This document shows positions 8,111-15,686 of a stretch of DNA of 37,998 nucleotides, one piece after another (the first letter of the stretch is position 1; every line of letters starts with the position of its first letter). The translations under genes and the position numbers were made by a program. The DNA comes from CALVUJ01 sp045128835 (lineage in GTDB: Bacteria > Bacillota_I > Bacilli_A > RFN20 > DUOF01), in the NCBI GenBank assembly GCA_045128835.1, contig JBGVRX010000012.1:1-37998 (forward strand). The letters run 5' to 3'. The notes under the pieces were generated by a model. It was not told the origin of the DNA and made no database searches. It saw only the letters and a list, made by a program, of their open reading frames with translations.

Positions 8111-8147
8111 ACTTATGTTAATATGGTTTAGTATAAGTCTTTTTTTT
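8111..8147 (+). terminator. intrinsic terminator, overlapping a possible mntP promoter
   Basis: GACTTAT (8111-8117) pairs with ATAAGTC (8134-8140) over a 16-base loop and is followed by seven T. A weak promoter for the next gene (TTGAAA 8097-8102, 17 bp, TAATAT 8120-8125) overlaps it. Confidence 0.55.
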
Positions 8148-8160
8148 GAGAGGTGATCGT

Positions 8161-8733
8161 GTGCTAAGAGTTATTTTAACTAGTTTCTTATTAGGAGTTG
8201 GTTTAGCTATGGATGCCTGTGCTGTATCAATGGCTGATGGACTTAAATATCCTAAAATGAAATTCTCGAAGGTTATTTTAATTGCGGTAATGTTTGGGTT
8301 GTTTCAAGGTGGTATGCCTTTAATCGGATATTTTGTTGGGAGCGCTATTTTATCTGAGGTAGAATGGGTAATTCCTATTATTGCATTGCTTCTTTTGTTA
8401 TTTGTTGGGATAAGAATGATAATTGAAGGTAAAGAGTGCGAAAAAGATAATTGTGACTGTTATAAAGATTTAACTTTTAAAATGATTTTGGTTCAGGCTA
8501 TTGCCACTTCAATTGATGCTTTATCTGTTGGATTTACAATAGCTAATTATAATGTTGTAGAGGCTCTTGTTTGTACGGGAATAGTTGCAATAATTACTGC
8601 TTTTATTTGTTTTTGTGCTATTTATGTAGGAGAGAAGTTCGGTGATAAGTTAGGATGTAAAGCTCAAATATTGGGTGGTATAATACTTATTGGTATAGGA
8701 GTGGAAATTTTTATAAGCGGGATGTTCTTTTAA
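8161..8733 (+). CDS. mntP: MntP-type manganese efflux pump
   Basis: A 190-aa, six-helix inner-membrane protein of the MntP (COG1971) family, which exports Mn2+. The two internal repeats each carry the family Asp motif: GLAMDACAVSMADG (D18) and ATSIDALSVG (D119). I start it at the GTG at 8161, 4 bp after GAGGTGATC; an in-frame TTG at 8146 lies before that site. The central cytoplasmic loop is Cys-rich (C93, C98, C100), a possible metal-sensing element. No Mn riboswitch fits in the 71-bp upstream gap. The substrate is inferred from the family only. Confidence 0.82.
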   Translation: MLRVILTSFLLGVGLAMDACAVSMADGLKYPKMKFSKVILIAVMFGLFQGGMPLIGYFVGSAILSEVEWVIPIIALLLLLFVGIRMIIEGKECEKDNCDCYKDLTFKMILVQAIATSIDALSVGFTIANYNVVEALVCTGIVAIITAFICFCAIYVGEKFGDKLGCKAQILGGIILIGIGVEIFISGMFF

Positions 8734-8743
8734 TATAAAACAG

Positions 8744-8772
8744 TTGCTTTTATTAGATAAATACTATAGAAT
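8744..8772 (+). promoter_or_regulatory. promoter for ndk
   Basis: TTGCTT (8744-8749), a 17-bp spacer and TAGAAT (8767-8772) lie 22 bp before the start codon. Confidence 0.5.
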
Positions 8773-8794
8773 TTAACGAAAAAGGGGAGAAATT

Positions 8795-9214
8795 ATGAAA
8801 CAAACAACTTATATTATGGTAAAACCACACTTTGCTAATTATGACTCAGTAATCGAATTAGTAAAATCAAGAATTGAAGGATTAGGGTTAGAAATCAAGG
8901 ATAGTTCATTTATAACTTATTCAGCAAGTGATGCTCAAACTCATTACGCTGAACATTTCCGTGGAAGTTATGAGAATGCTAAACCTTTCTATAAAGAATT
9001 AGAAACTTATATTACTTCTGATAAAGCTTATGGGATGGTAGTATATGGAGAAGAAGCTATTACTACAATGAGAACTGCTATTAAGCAAATTAGAAGTGAT
9101 GTTCCTGCTATGTTAGGAGAAGAACCTAGAATGACTGAAAATGTAATTCACGGTTCAGATTGTGAAGAATCTGCTACTAATGAAATCGCCGTATTCAATA
9201 AATTAAAGAAATAA
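8795..9214 (+). CDS. ndk: nucleoside diphosphate kinase, divergent
   Basis: 139 aa, the normal Ndk length (about 135-150). Ndk moves the terminal phosphate between nucleoside triphosphates and diphosphates through a phospho-His. The start TYIMVKPH matches the family TxxxVKPD with His in place of Asp, and the active site NVIHGSD with H119 is intact, followed by the typical A-x-EI-x-x-FN ending. The middle (ITYSASDAQTHYAEH) is divergent but keeps the YxxH-like kinase signature. GGGGAG lies 6 bp before the ATG. It is a single-gene unit ended by a terminator at 9226. Confidence 0.88.
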   Translation: MKQTTYIMVKPHFANYDSVIELVKSRIEGLGLEIKDSSFITYSASDAQTHYAEHFRGSYENAKPFYKELETYITSDKAYGMVVYGEEAITTMRTAIKQIRSDVPAMLGEEPRMTENVIHGSDCEESATNEIAVFNKLKK

Positions 9215-9225
9215 TTATGCTTATG

Positions 9226-9247
9226 AGAGTCGAAAGACTCTTTTTTT
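9226..9247 (+). terminator. intrinsic terminator after ndk
   Basis: AGAGTC and GACTCT form a stem around a GAAA tetraloop, followed by T7. Confidence 0.8.
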
Positions 9248-9277
9248 ATTATAATGATATTGGTATGAGGTGGTTTT

Positions 9278-9775
9278 ATGATTCAAGAAATTTTAGAGGT
9301 GTTATCAAGTTATGATAAAGCATTAACGTTGTTAGATGATTATGATCATCAATGTTTGAAAAAACCTAAAGGTAATGAGGATTGTTATAAGATAACTTAT
9401 GAAGAATGCAAAGAAATAATAAATAATATGAAGTTTGAAAGTGATTTGTTTGGTAAAGAAAGAGATGGTTCGTTTAATTCAAGTATTAATGTTATTTATC
9501 AAACTAGTTTTGGGGAAGAACTTTATAAGACTAGAGAAGAGAAAGCAGCGAATTTACTATATTTTATAACTAAGAATCATTCTTTTTATGATGGCAATAA
9601 AAGAATAGCAGCGTCTATATTTTTATATTTTTTATATAAGAATAATATGTTGTACAAGAATAGTGAAAAAGTTATAAGTGATTCAGCTTTAGCAGCGACA
9701 ACTATTTTAATTGCTTGTAGTAGACCTGAGGAAAAAGAAATGATTGTTAATTTAATAATGAATTTTTTGGTTTAA
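9278..9775 (+). CDS. Fic/Doc-family protein
   Basis: A 165-aa cytosolic Fic-fold protein. The active-site loop HSFYDGNKR spans residues 101-109: catalytic H101, acidic D105, and the Doc-like NKR ending instead of Fic NGR. Fic enzymes usually AMPylate proteins, while Doc phosphorylates EF-Tu; the loop is intermediate, so the reaction cannot be fixed. The helix before it (EEKAANLLYFITKNH) is typical of the RhuM/death-on-curing subgroup. I see no S/TxxxE(G/N) inhibitory helix within the protein and no obvious small antitoxin gene next to it. GAGGTGG precedes the ATG. Confidence 0.8.
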   Translation: MIQEILEVLSSYDKALTLLDDYDHQCLKKPKGNEDCYKITYEECKEIINNMKFESDLFGKERDGSFNSSINVIYQTSFGEELYKTREEKAANLLYFITKNHSFYDGNKRIAASIFLYFLYKNNMLYKNSEKVISDSALAATTILIACSRPEEKEMIVNLIMNFLV

Positions 9776-9783
9776 AATAAGCG

Positions 9784-9812
9784 TTGATATAAAGATTTGT
9801 GAATGTTAAAAT
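9784..9812 (+). promoter_or_regulatory. promoter for the GNAT-like gene
   Basis: TTGATA (9784-9789), a 17-bp spacer and TAAAAT (9807-9812) with a TGn extension (9804-9806). Good enough for the downstream gene to be expressed apart from the Fic gene. Confidence 0.6.
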
Positions 9813-9843
9813 TAAGTAAAAGATATACAAGGAAGTGAGATAT

Positions 9844-10536
9844 ATGGGTGTACTAGAAAATATGAAATGTGGGGATACTCTTTTGTACTCTAGTGGGTAT
9901 TTTTCTGGGGAGTATAGTCAAGACTTGTATATTAAAAGAGCAAACGATGATGGCTCTAATAGACCTAAGTATTATTTGAATATTTTTACTAATATTAATG
10001 GTGAACTAGTTCAACAAGGGTATTTGTATTTCTATTTAGATTTTGATTATAAGATGAGTGATTTTATAGGTGTAAAGGTTAGTGAAAAATATAGAGATTT
10101 GAACATAGGATCATTTTTAGTAGCTAACTGGATAGATTTGTGTTTGAATAATGGTTATGATTTTTTAGGTGCTAACAAGAAACAAAGAAAACCCTTTTTA
10201 TTGTATTTATTAAAAACATATGGGTTTGAAATTTTTGATGTGTCTTTATATGATAGTAGAGATGATGTTATTACGATATGTAGAAGTATAGATAAAAATG
10301 ATAAGAGAAAAATTTTATTATTTAAATACCCTAAACACGAGAAGGTTTTTATGGGAACTAATTGCTGCAAAGATGATAATTATGAGATTATTCATGATAA
10401 GAAAGGGGTAATAACTTTAGATAATGTTATATTGCCTCTTCAAAATATGAGTAAAGATGAAATTAAATATGAACTAATGAATTTAGCTCTTGCAGAAGAG
10501 AAAACTATGAAGGTAATAAAGAAACATAAAAAATAA
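9844..10536 (+). CDS. GNAT-like protein, uncharacterised
   Basis: A 230-aa protein starting at the ATG at 9844 (AAGGAAGTGAG upstream; the in-frame GTG at 9835 lies inside that site). Residues 76-95 (IGVKVSEKYRDLNIGSFL) look like GNAT motif A, with RDLNIGS in the acetyl-CoA pyrophosphate-loop position, followed by a helix and a strand (YGFEIFDV) as in GNAT motif B. The last 90 residues are a Lys-rich extension without a recognisable fold. It comes 68 bp after the Fic gene but has its own promoter, so a functional link is uncertain. Confidence 0.6.
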   Translation: MGVLENMKCGDTLLYSSGYFSGEYSQDLYIKRANDDGSNRPKYYLNIFTNINGELVQQGYLYFYLDFDYKMSDFIGVKVSEKYRDLNIGSFLVANWIDLCLNNGYDFLGANKKQRKPFLLYLLKTYGFEIFDVSLYDSRDDVITICRSIDKNDKRKILLFKYPKHEKVFMGTNCCKDDNYEIIHDKKGVITLDNVILPLQNMSKDEIKYELMNLALAEEKTMKVIKKHKK

Positions 10537-10605
10537 TATTTATCGTAAGTGAAACTATAATTTAAATATAAATAATATGATACAATCAATGTTAGAGGTG
10601 GTTGT

Positions 10606-11639
10606 ATGAATTTTTATTTTGTTAGTGGTTTAGGGGCTCCACTTCAAATCATTGTTTTTATTATATCTTTAGTTTTAGGAGCATTTTGCTTAGTTAAGTT
10701 TTGTGATATCTTTTTAGATTCTTCTTCAACGATAGCTAAGAAATTTAAAATATCACCATTAATCATAGGACTTACGGTTGTTGCAATTGGTACTAGTTTT
10801 CCTGAGTTTGCAGTATCAGTATCAGATAGTATTGCAGTAGCTATGAATGGAGGAAATGCCAATATTGCGTTTTCTAATGTGGTTGGAAGCAACGTTTCTA
10901 ATTTGTTATTGGTTTTATCTTTTTCGTGCTTATTTGCACCTGTTTTTATAAAAAGGAAAGTAAAAGAGATTATATAGTTTTGATGTTTATTACTTTTTTA
11001 TTAACTTTGTTTGCCTTTTTGTTTGGCAGTAATGAAATAAAAAGATGGGAATCTATAATTTTAGTTATTTTGATTTTCTTTTATTTTGCTTACATTATTA
11101 TTAATGTTAAAAGAGATAATAAAGAAGAGTTAAAACAAGAAGAAAAAGAAAGTACTCAAAATATTAAAATGTTAAAACCTATAGTATTAGTTTTATTAAG
11201 TGTAGCGGGTATTGCACTTGGTGGTGAATTAGTGGTTTATGGCGCCAAGGGTATTGCTTTAAATATTTCTGATGCTCTTGCAATTGATAGAAATATAGCA
11301 GAAAGTTTAATTGGTTTAACAATAGTAGCAGTAGGAACTTCACTTCCTGAATTAGTTACAACAGTAATTGCTTCTAAAAAGGGTGAAAATGATATGGCTT
11401 TAGGTAATGTTATTGGTTCTAATATCTTCAATATTATATTTGTTTTAGGAACAGCAGGAGTTATTGCTCCATTTAGTATTGCTAGTTATATGATAGTTGA
11501 CTTAATAGTTTTAGTAGTAGCAACATTATTGGTTTTTGCTTTTGTTATTAAGGGTAAACTAACAAGAAAACATAGTGTTGTGTTGATTAGTATGTATGCT
11601 TTATATTTAATTTATTTGATTTTAAGAACAATTTTATAA
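10606..11639 (+). pseudogene. CaCA-family Ca2+/Na+ (YrbG-like) antiporter, frameshifted
   Basis: Two overlapping open frames together make one antiporter of the CaCA family (normally about 310-350 aa, two alpha repeats in the membrane). The first frame (10606-10977, 123 aa) has alpha repeat 1 with GLTVVAIGTSFPEF and VVGSNVSN. The second (open from before 10926 to 11639) has alpha repeat 2 with GLTIVAVGTSLPEL and VIGSNIFN. They differ by a -1 shift within 10926-10974; the A5 run at 10950-10954 is the likeliest site, since adding one A would join VFIKK to ESKRDY and on into the second frame. The break removes half the transport site. A real mutation, sequencing error or recoding are all possible. 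Confidence 0.8.
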
Positions 11640-11660
11640 AAGTAAAAGGAGGACTATTTA

Positions 11661-12431
11661 ATGAAGGTAGGAATATATGATTTAAATGAATGTTCTGATT
11701 TGGATTATAAGATGAGATTAGAAATTTATAAAGGATGTGGTTTCTCTAGTGTTGGTTTATATTTAGATGATAACTATATGTCTAATAATGAATCATATAA
11801 GGAAATAATTGAGTATGCTAGAGATATAGGTTTAGAAGTTAATCAAGTTCATGTGGATTATAAAATATCAAATCTTATTAGTGAAGATATAGATTCGTAC
11901 TTAGAGTATGTGGAAGGGAAATTACAAGAATGTATAGAGTTAAATATTCCTTTCATGGTTTTACATGCTTCGAAGGGCAATGAAGCGCCTCTTGTTAGCG
12001 CTAATTCTATAATTAAACTCAAAGAGTTAATGGAAAAATATAAAGAGTCAGGAACATGCTTATGCTTCGAAAATGTTAGAGATAATAGAAATTTAGGAAC
12101 AATATTAGAAAGTGAAATCAATAATATAGGTATGTGTTATGATTTGGGACATGCTTATTGTTATGATAATGAATTTTATTTGTTAGAGAAATATGCAAAT
12201 AAGATATTATGTACTCATCTTCATAATAATTATAAAGAAGATAGTCATAATACTTTATTTGATGGAGAGATACAGTGCAAAAAAATAATAAAGAGATTAA
12301 ACAAGAATAAGAAAATTGATAATTGTTTAGAGGTTTTTCCTAAAAGAGGAGTTAAATTGGACAGAGATCAATTTATAGCGTTTGTTTATGATAATTATAA
12401 AGATTATAAGAAATGTTCAAGAATTTTTTAA
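11661..12431 (+). CDS. sugar phosphate isomerase/epimerase-like TIM-barrel protein
   Basis: A 256-aa cytosolic protein of the xylose-isomerase-like TIM-barrel (AP endonuclease 2) superfamily. Barrel strands that carry metal ligands in the family can be read in order: VNQVHVDY, FMVLHAS, CLCFENV (Glu), GMCYDLGHAY (Asp and His), CTHLHNN (His) and CLEVFPK (Glu). Such enzymes isomerise or epimerise sugars or inositols, or cut abasic DNA; the length and the ENV/DLGH motifs favour the sugar group, but the substrate is not evident. GGAGG is 8 bp before the ATG. The next gene follows after 12 bp, suggesting an operon. Confidence 0.8.
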   Translation: MKVGIYDLNECSDLDYKMRLEIYKGCGFSSVGLYLDDNYMSNNESYKEIIEYARDIGLEVNQVHVDYKISNLISEDIDSYLEYVEGKLQECIELNIPFMVLHASKGNEAPLVSANSIIKLKELMEKYKESGTCLCFENVRDNRNLGTILESEINNIGMCYDLGHAYCYDNEFYLLEKYANKILCTHLHNNYKEDSHNTLFDGEIQCKKIIKRLNKNKKIDNCLEVFPKRGVKLDRDQFIAFVYDNYKDYKKCSRIF

Positions 12432-12443
12432 GGAGAAAATAAT

Positions 12444-12848
12444 ATGAAAATATTTGTTATTTGTAGTAAGGCTTTTTATAGTAAAGTTGGAAAGATTAAA
12501 GAAGATTTAGAAAGTATGAATCACGAAGTTACTTTACCCAATTGTTATGATTGTCCAGAGACTGAAGCTAAATATAGAGGAACAGAAGAACACGCTAAAT
12601 GGAAGGCTAGTATGATAAAGCATAGTGAAGAAGTTATAAGTGGTGTGGATGCAGTTTTAGTTGTTAATTACGATAAAAATGGGCAAAAAAATTATATAGG
12701 TGGTGCAACATTTTTAGAAATATATGATGCCTTTAGATTAGGGAAAAAGATATTTTTTATGAATGATTTACCAGAAGGAATGTTAAAGGATGAGTTAATA
12801 GGATTTAATGGTAAAGTAATTAATGAAGATTTAAATAAAATAGTATAA
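12444..12848 (+). CDS. nucleoside 2-deoxyribosyltransferase-like protein
   Basis: A 134-aa protein with a small flavodoxin-like fold resembling nucleoside 2-deoxyribosyltransferase relatives. It opens MKIFVICSKAF, has the segment DAVLVVNYDKNGQKNYIGG (about 73-91) in which the G-G-A and following E (ATFLEIY) occupy the place of the catalytic Glu region, and then an alpha/beta end (GKKIFFMND). Proteins of this type are widespread in bacteria and archaea but uncharacterised; nucleoside cleavage is not proven. It follows the TIM-barrel gene by 12 bp and ends before a terminator at 12867. Confidence 0.65.
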   Translation: MKIFVICSKAFYSKVGKIKEDLESMNHEVTLPNCYDCPETEAKYRGTEEHAKWKASMIKHSEEVISGVDAVLVVNYDKNGQKNYIGGATFLEIYDAFRLGKKIFFMNDLPEGMLKDELIGFNGKVINEDLNKIV

Positions 12849-12866
12849 ATTTCAATTTGATAGAAG

Positions 12867-12897
12867 ACCTTAAGTTTAATCATTTAAGGTTTTTTTG
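12867..12897 (+). terminator. intrinsic terminator
   Basis: ACCTTAA pairs with TTAAGGT over a 10-base loop, followed by seven T. Confidence 0.7.
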
Positions 12898-12912
12898 TGC
12901 CAAAAATTTTTG

Positions 12913-12941
12913 TTGTAAGAGTATTGACTCAATGGTATAAT
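12913..12941 (+). promoter_or_regulatory. promoter for the paralogue pair
   Basis: TTGTAA (12913-12918), a 17-bp spacer and a perfect TATAAT (12936-12941), 22 bp before the ATG at 12963. It lies inside the longer frame that begins with the GTG at 12897, which supports the later start. Confidence 0.6.
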
Positions 12942-12962
12942 TTGGGTACTGGAGTTGATTGC

Positions 12963-14303
12963 ATGGATTTTAAAGATGTTGAAAAAAGAATGTATAGAGA
13001 TGAAGAGTTTTTAAAGTATTTGCCTTTGTTAAAAGAAGAATATTGGAAAAAAGCTAGTCCTAACAAAAGAGTTAAAATATTTAATGAATTGCAAAGAATT
13101 ATTCATGATGTAGAGCCTTTATTTCCGTTGAAAATAGAGGTTTGTGAATTTGATTCGAGAGAACACCAAAATGTTATTGTTACGGAAGATAGTATTTTGA
13201 TTAATGAAGAGTTATTTAAGAAGACATATAACCCATACAATATAATTACAAACTATTTGTTTGAGTTATCAATCGTTAACAATTTAGCGATGATTGGTGA
13301 TGCGGATTTTTTGAAAACAGAACTTGGAAGAAGAATGGAAATTAATAGCCAAGAGTCTATTACAGGACAAGAGGAGAATTTCTTGCCTAGAACAAGCGAA
13401 GAATTTTACTTGCAACCAATTACAATTGAAGCGGAAAAAGTTGCTAATGATATGATTTTTAAACTTTTGCAATATATGCATAGAACTCATGGAATGGATA
13501 AATATATTGGAGAAAAGGTTACTGGTTTGATGCTAAATAGTTTCGAAGCAGAAAAGAGAAAAGGCAAGGCTGAAGAAACATTTAAAAAGATGGAAGAGAA
13601 TGCCGCTAGATTTAAAGAAGAAGAAACTAGAATGGACCAATTTTTTGATTATTTGGAAAATGTTAATTTCAATAAGATTAGTGATGAAGAGTTCTTTTCT
13701 TACTTTAATACAAAGATAATGCCTGTTTGTAATGCTGAGACAATTTGCTATTTGTTTGGAAAAATGTTAGAGAGAGAATTAAAAGGATGTAAACATTTAG
13801 ATGAAATTTTAAATGAGTTTACGGTTGGAGAACACGAAGAACATGGTAAGTTTATATATATTGGTGGAGCACTTGTTCTTGTTAATTCTTATGCTGAAGC
13901 GTTTTTGAACTTAATTACTTATATTAGTAATGTTAAGTTAAGAGAAAATTTATGCACTGAAATTAAAGATAAGAAGTTTTTAGATGACGCTAAATTATGC
14001 TATGAGTATATTATTGAACTTCAAGATGAAGAGTGTTGTATAGCAGTTCCTTATTTGGAAAATGCTTTAAGTTATTATGAATATAAAAATATAATGATTG
14101 AAAATTATTATAAAAAGATTTATTCAGCAATTAAAAATGGAGAGTATTTTAAAGATGCTTTACCTTATTTACCAAGAGGAGATTTCTCTAAATATGAAGC
14201 TTTCTTAGCTTTTACATTTAACAAAACATTTGAAGAAGTAAAGAAAGAACAATTTGATTATCTAGAAGCACAAGTTAGTAAGAAGTTTGGGGGTGGCAAA
14301 TAA
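12963..14303 (+). CDS. uncharacterised protein, degenerate paralogue of the downstream HExxH protein
   Basis: A 446-aa cytosolic protein, started at the ATG after GGAG rather than the GTG at 12897. Its first 65 residues align with those of the next gene (KRMYRDEEFLKYL against DRLFANEEFVDIL, then EEYWKKASPNKR against TSNWEKLNKAER). At residues 100-104, where the neighbour has HELRH, this protein has FELSI, and near 152 it has QPIT where the neighbour has QPVE. All putative zinc ligands are thus lost, so it looks like a pseudo-enzyme. Residues 195-225 are rich in Glu/Lys and may be a coiled coil. The stop overlaps the next start (TAATG). Family unknown to me. Confidence 0.8.
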   Translation: MDFKDVEKRMYRDEEFLKYLPLLKEEYWKKASPNKRVKIFNELQRIIHDVEPLFPLKIEVCEFDSREHQNVIVTEDSILINEELFKKTYNPYNIITNYLFELSIVNNLAMIGDADFLKTELGRRMEINSQESITGQEENFLPRTSEEFYLQPITIEAEKVANDMIFKLLQYMHRTHGMDKYIGEKVTGLMLNSFEAEKRKGKAEETFKKMEENAARFKEEETRMDQFFDYLENVNFNKISDEEFFSYFNTKIMPVCNAETICYLFGKMLERELKGCKHLDEILNEFTVGEHEEHGKFIYIGGALVLVNSYAEAFLNLITYISNVKLRENLCTEIKDKKFLDDAKLCYEYIIELQDEECCIAVPYLENALSYYEYKNIMIENYYKKIYSAIKNGEYFKDALPYLPRGDFSKYEAFLAFTFNKTFEEVKKEQFDYLEAQVSKKFGGGK

Positions 14304-15658
14304 TGTTTGCATACGATAAGGTTTATGATAGATTATTTGCTAATGAAGAATTTGTTGATATATTATGCAAATTTCATACATCTAACTGGGAAAAATTAAA
14401 TAAAGCAGAAAGAATAGCTGTTTTACAAGAGTTTGTTAATAAATACGTTGAAATTCTAGAAATTGGAGATATGAAATTAAAAGGTGATAAGAGAAACAAA
14501 CATTATAGTGGATCTTATTATGATATCGGTGGATTGGTTAACTTCAATGAAGATGCTGTTGAGAAAAGCAGTCAATATGACATTATGGATACTTTATTCC
14601 ATGAGTTAAGACATAATTTCCAACGTAGAGCGGTTGCTAAAAACTTATCTAGATATGAGACCGTTAGTGAAGAAGATAGAAAATTATGGAAACTTAACTT
14701 CTTGGTATCTCCTAGAGGATATGGAAACTATATATCTACAGAGGGAGAAAATGCTGGATTGTACTATTATCAACCAGTAGAGAGAGATGCTTTTATGACT
14801 GGTTTTAGTTTAACTAGAAAAGCATATGAGTTAGTAAAAGAAAGAATGGGCGAAGATGTAGAGTATATTTTATATGCTAGACCATTTAAAAACTTATTGA
14901 TGATATATTTTTCTGATGAAGAAAAATATGTTAACAATATGAAGGAAATGCAAAAAAGAGTATTTGAGATTTTTGAATCAAACAATAAAGAAAGAGAAAT
15001 CGAAAAGAAATGTATGGAAATAGCCAAAGAAACAATGAAGAAAGATATAAAAGGTATGACAATGGAAGAAATTATGTCTTTATTCTCTATGTATGTTTGG
15101 GCTTATTTGGATGATGATTATAAACTTGATTTATTGTTTGAATACGATAGTAGAGTTAATAAATATAAAAAAGCTAAGATTACTAAAGAAAGTAATAGTG
15201 GATTTAAAGTTTGCGGAGTTATTAATACAAGGGATAATATTGGTACAATTTTAAATAATTTATTTTCTTTTGAGTTTGCTGGTATGGTAGAGATGATGAT
15301 TCATGGGAAAATGGATTGTGATCCTGAATTAAGAGAAGAATTAGCGGTTAATATGTGGATGGAAAATAAAAAGAGAATTAATTATATTGCAGATAGTGAA
15401 AACTTCTTGCTTTATAGTATGCAACCATATGCATTACATGAAGGTAAGACAATAAAAAAATGGTTTGAAAAGATTAAAGAAGTTCAACAAAAAGTTTATG
15501 GTGTTGATGGTAGTCACTGGGATCATTGGATAGATTTCTATGATAATGATAAATACATTCCGTATATTGAAAAATTTTATGAAAAACCATTTGAAGAAAT
15601 TTATGGTGAATTAGTGGCAGGAATGAAAGCAAAAGTTAAAGAAGTTAGAAAGAAATAA
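14303..15658 (+). CDS. putative HExxH zinc metallopeptidase, cytosolic
   Basis: A 451-aa protein with a clear gluzincin-like signature, H100-E-L-R-H104 (LFHELRHNFQRRA); E160 in QPVERDAF is a candidate third ligand in a following helix. No signal peptide or membrane segment. The rest is helical and I do not recognise a family. The ATG overlaps the stop of its catalytically degenerate paralogue by one base, implying translational coupling and equal expression, perhaps as a complex. There is no ribosome binding site of its own beyond GGGGGTGG. A shared bidirectional terminator follows. Confidence 0.8.
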   Translation: MFAYDKVYDRLFANEEFVDILCKFHTSNWEKLNKAERIAVLQEFVNKYVEILEIGDMKLKGDKRNKHYSGSYYDIGGLVNFNEDAVEKSSQYDIMDTLFHELRHNFQRRAVAKNLSRYETVSEEDRKLWKLNFLVSPRGYGNYISTEGENAGLYYYQPVERDAFMTGFSLTRKAYELVKERMGEDVEYILYARPFKNLLMIYFSDEEKYVNNMKEMQKRVFEIFESNNKEREIEKKCMEIAKETMKKDIKGMTMEEIMSLFSMYVWAYLDDDYKLDLLFEYDSRVNKYKKAKITKESNSGFKVCGVINTRDNIGTILNNLFSFEFAGMVEMMIHGKMDCDPELREELAVNMWMENKKRINYIADSENFLLYSMQPYALHEGKTIKKWFEKIKEVQQKVYGVDGSHWDHWIDFYDNDKYIPYIEKFYEKPFEEIYGELVAGMKAKVKEVRKK

Positions 15659-15659
15659 A

Positions 15660-15686
15660 AGAAGCTAGGCGTTGCCTAGCTTTTTA
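15660..15686. terminator. bidirectional intrinsic terminator
   Basis: AAGCTAGGC and GCCTAGCTT pair around GTT, flanked by A-rich sequence on the left and T5 on the right. It serves both converging genes and encodes the last codons of the leftward ATPase. Confidence 0.8.

Noticed and set aside
8090..8160. Possible Mn2+ riboswitch (yybP-ykoY type) before the MntP-like gene
   Set aside because: The gap is only 71 bp and is mostly a terminator hairpin and T tract; the riboswitch core elements are not visible.
10950..10956. Programmed -1 frameshift in the antiporter
   Set aside because: The run AAAAAGG is only a weak slippery site and no clear downstream stem or internal binding site was seen; mutation or sequencing error is simpler.
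12924..12941. TTGACT at 12924-12929 as -35 for the TATAAT at 12936
   Set aside because: The spacer would be only 6 bp; TTGTAA at 12913-12918 has the correct 17-bp spacing.
12897..12962. Upstream GTG start for the first paralogue
   Set aside because: The 22 extra codons contain the promoter (TATAAT at 12936) and the T tract of a terminator, and there is no ribosome binding site before 12897.
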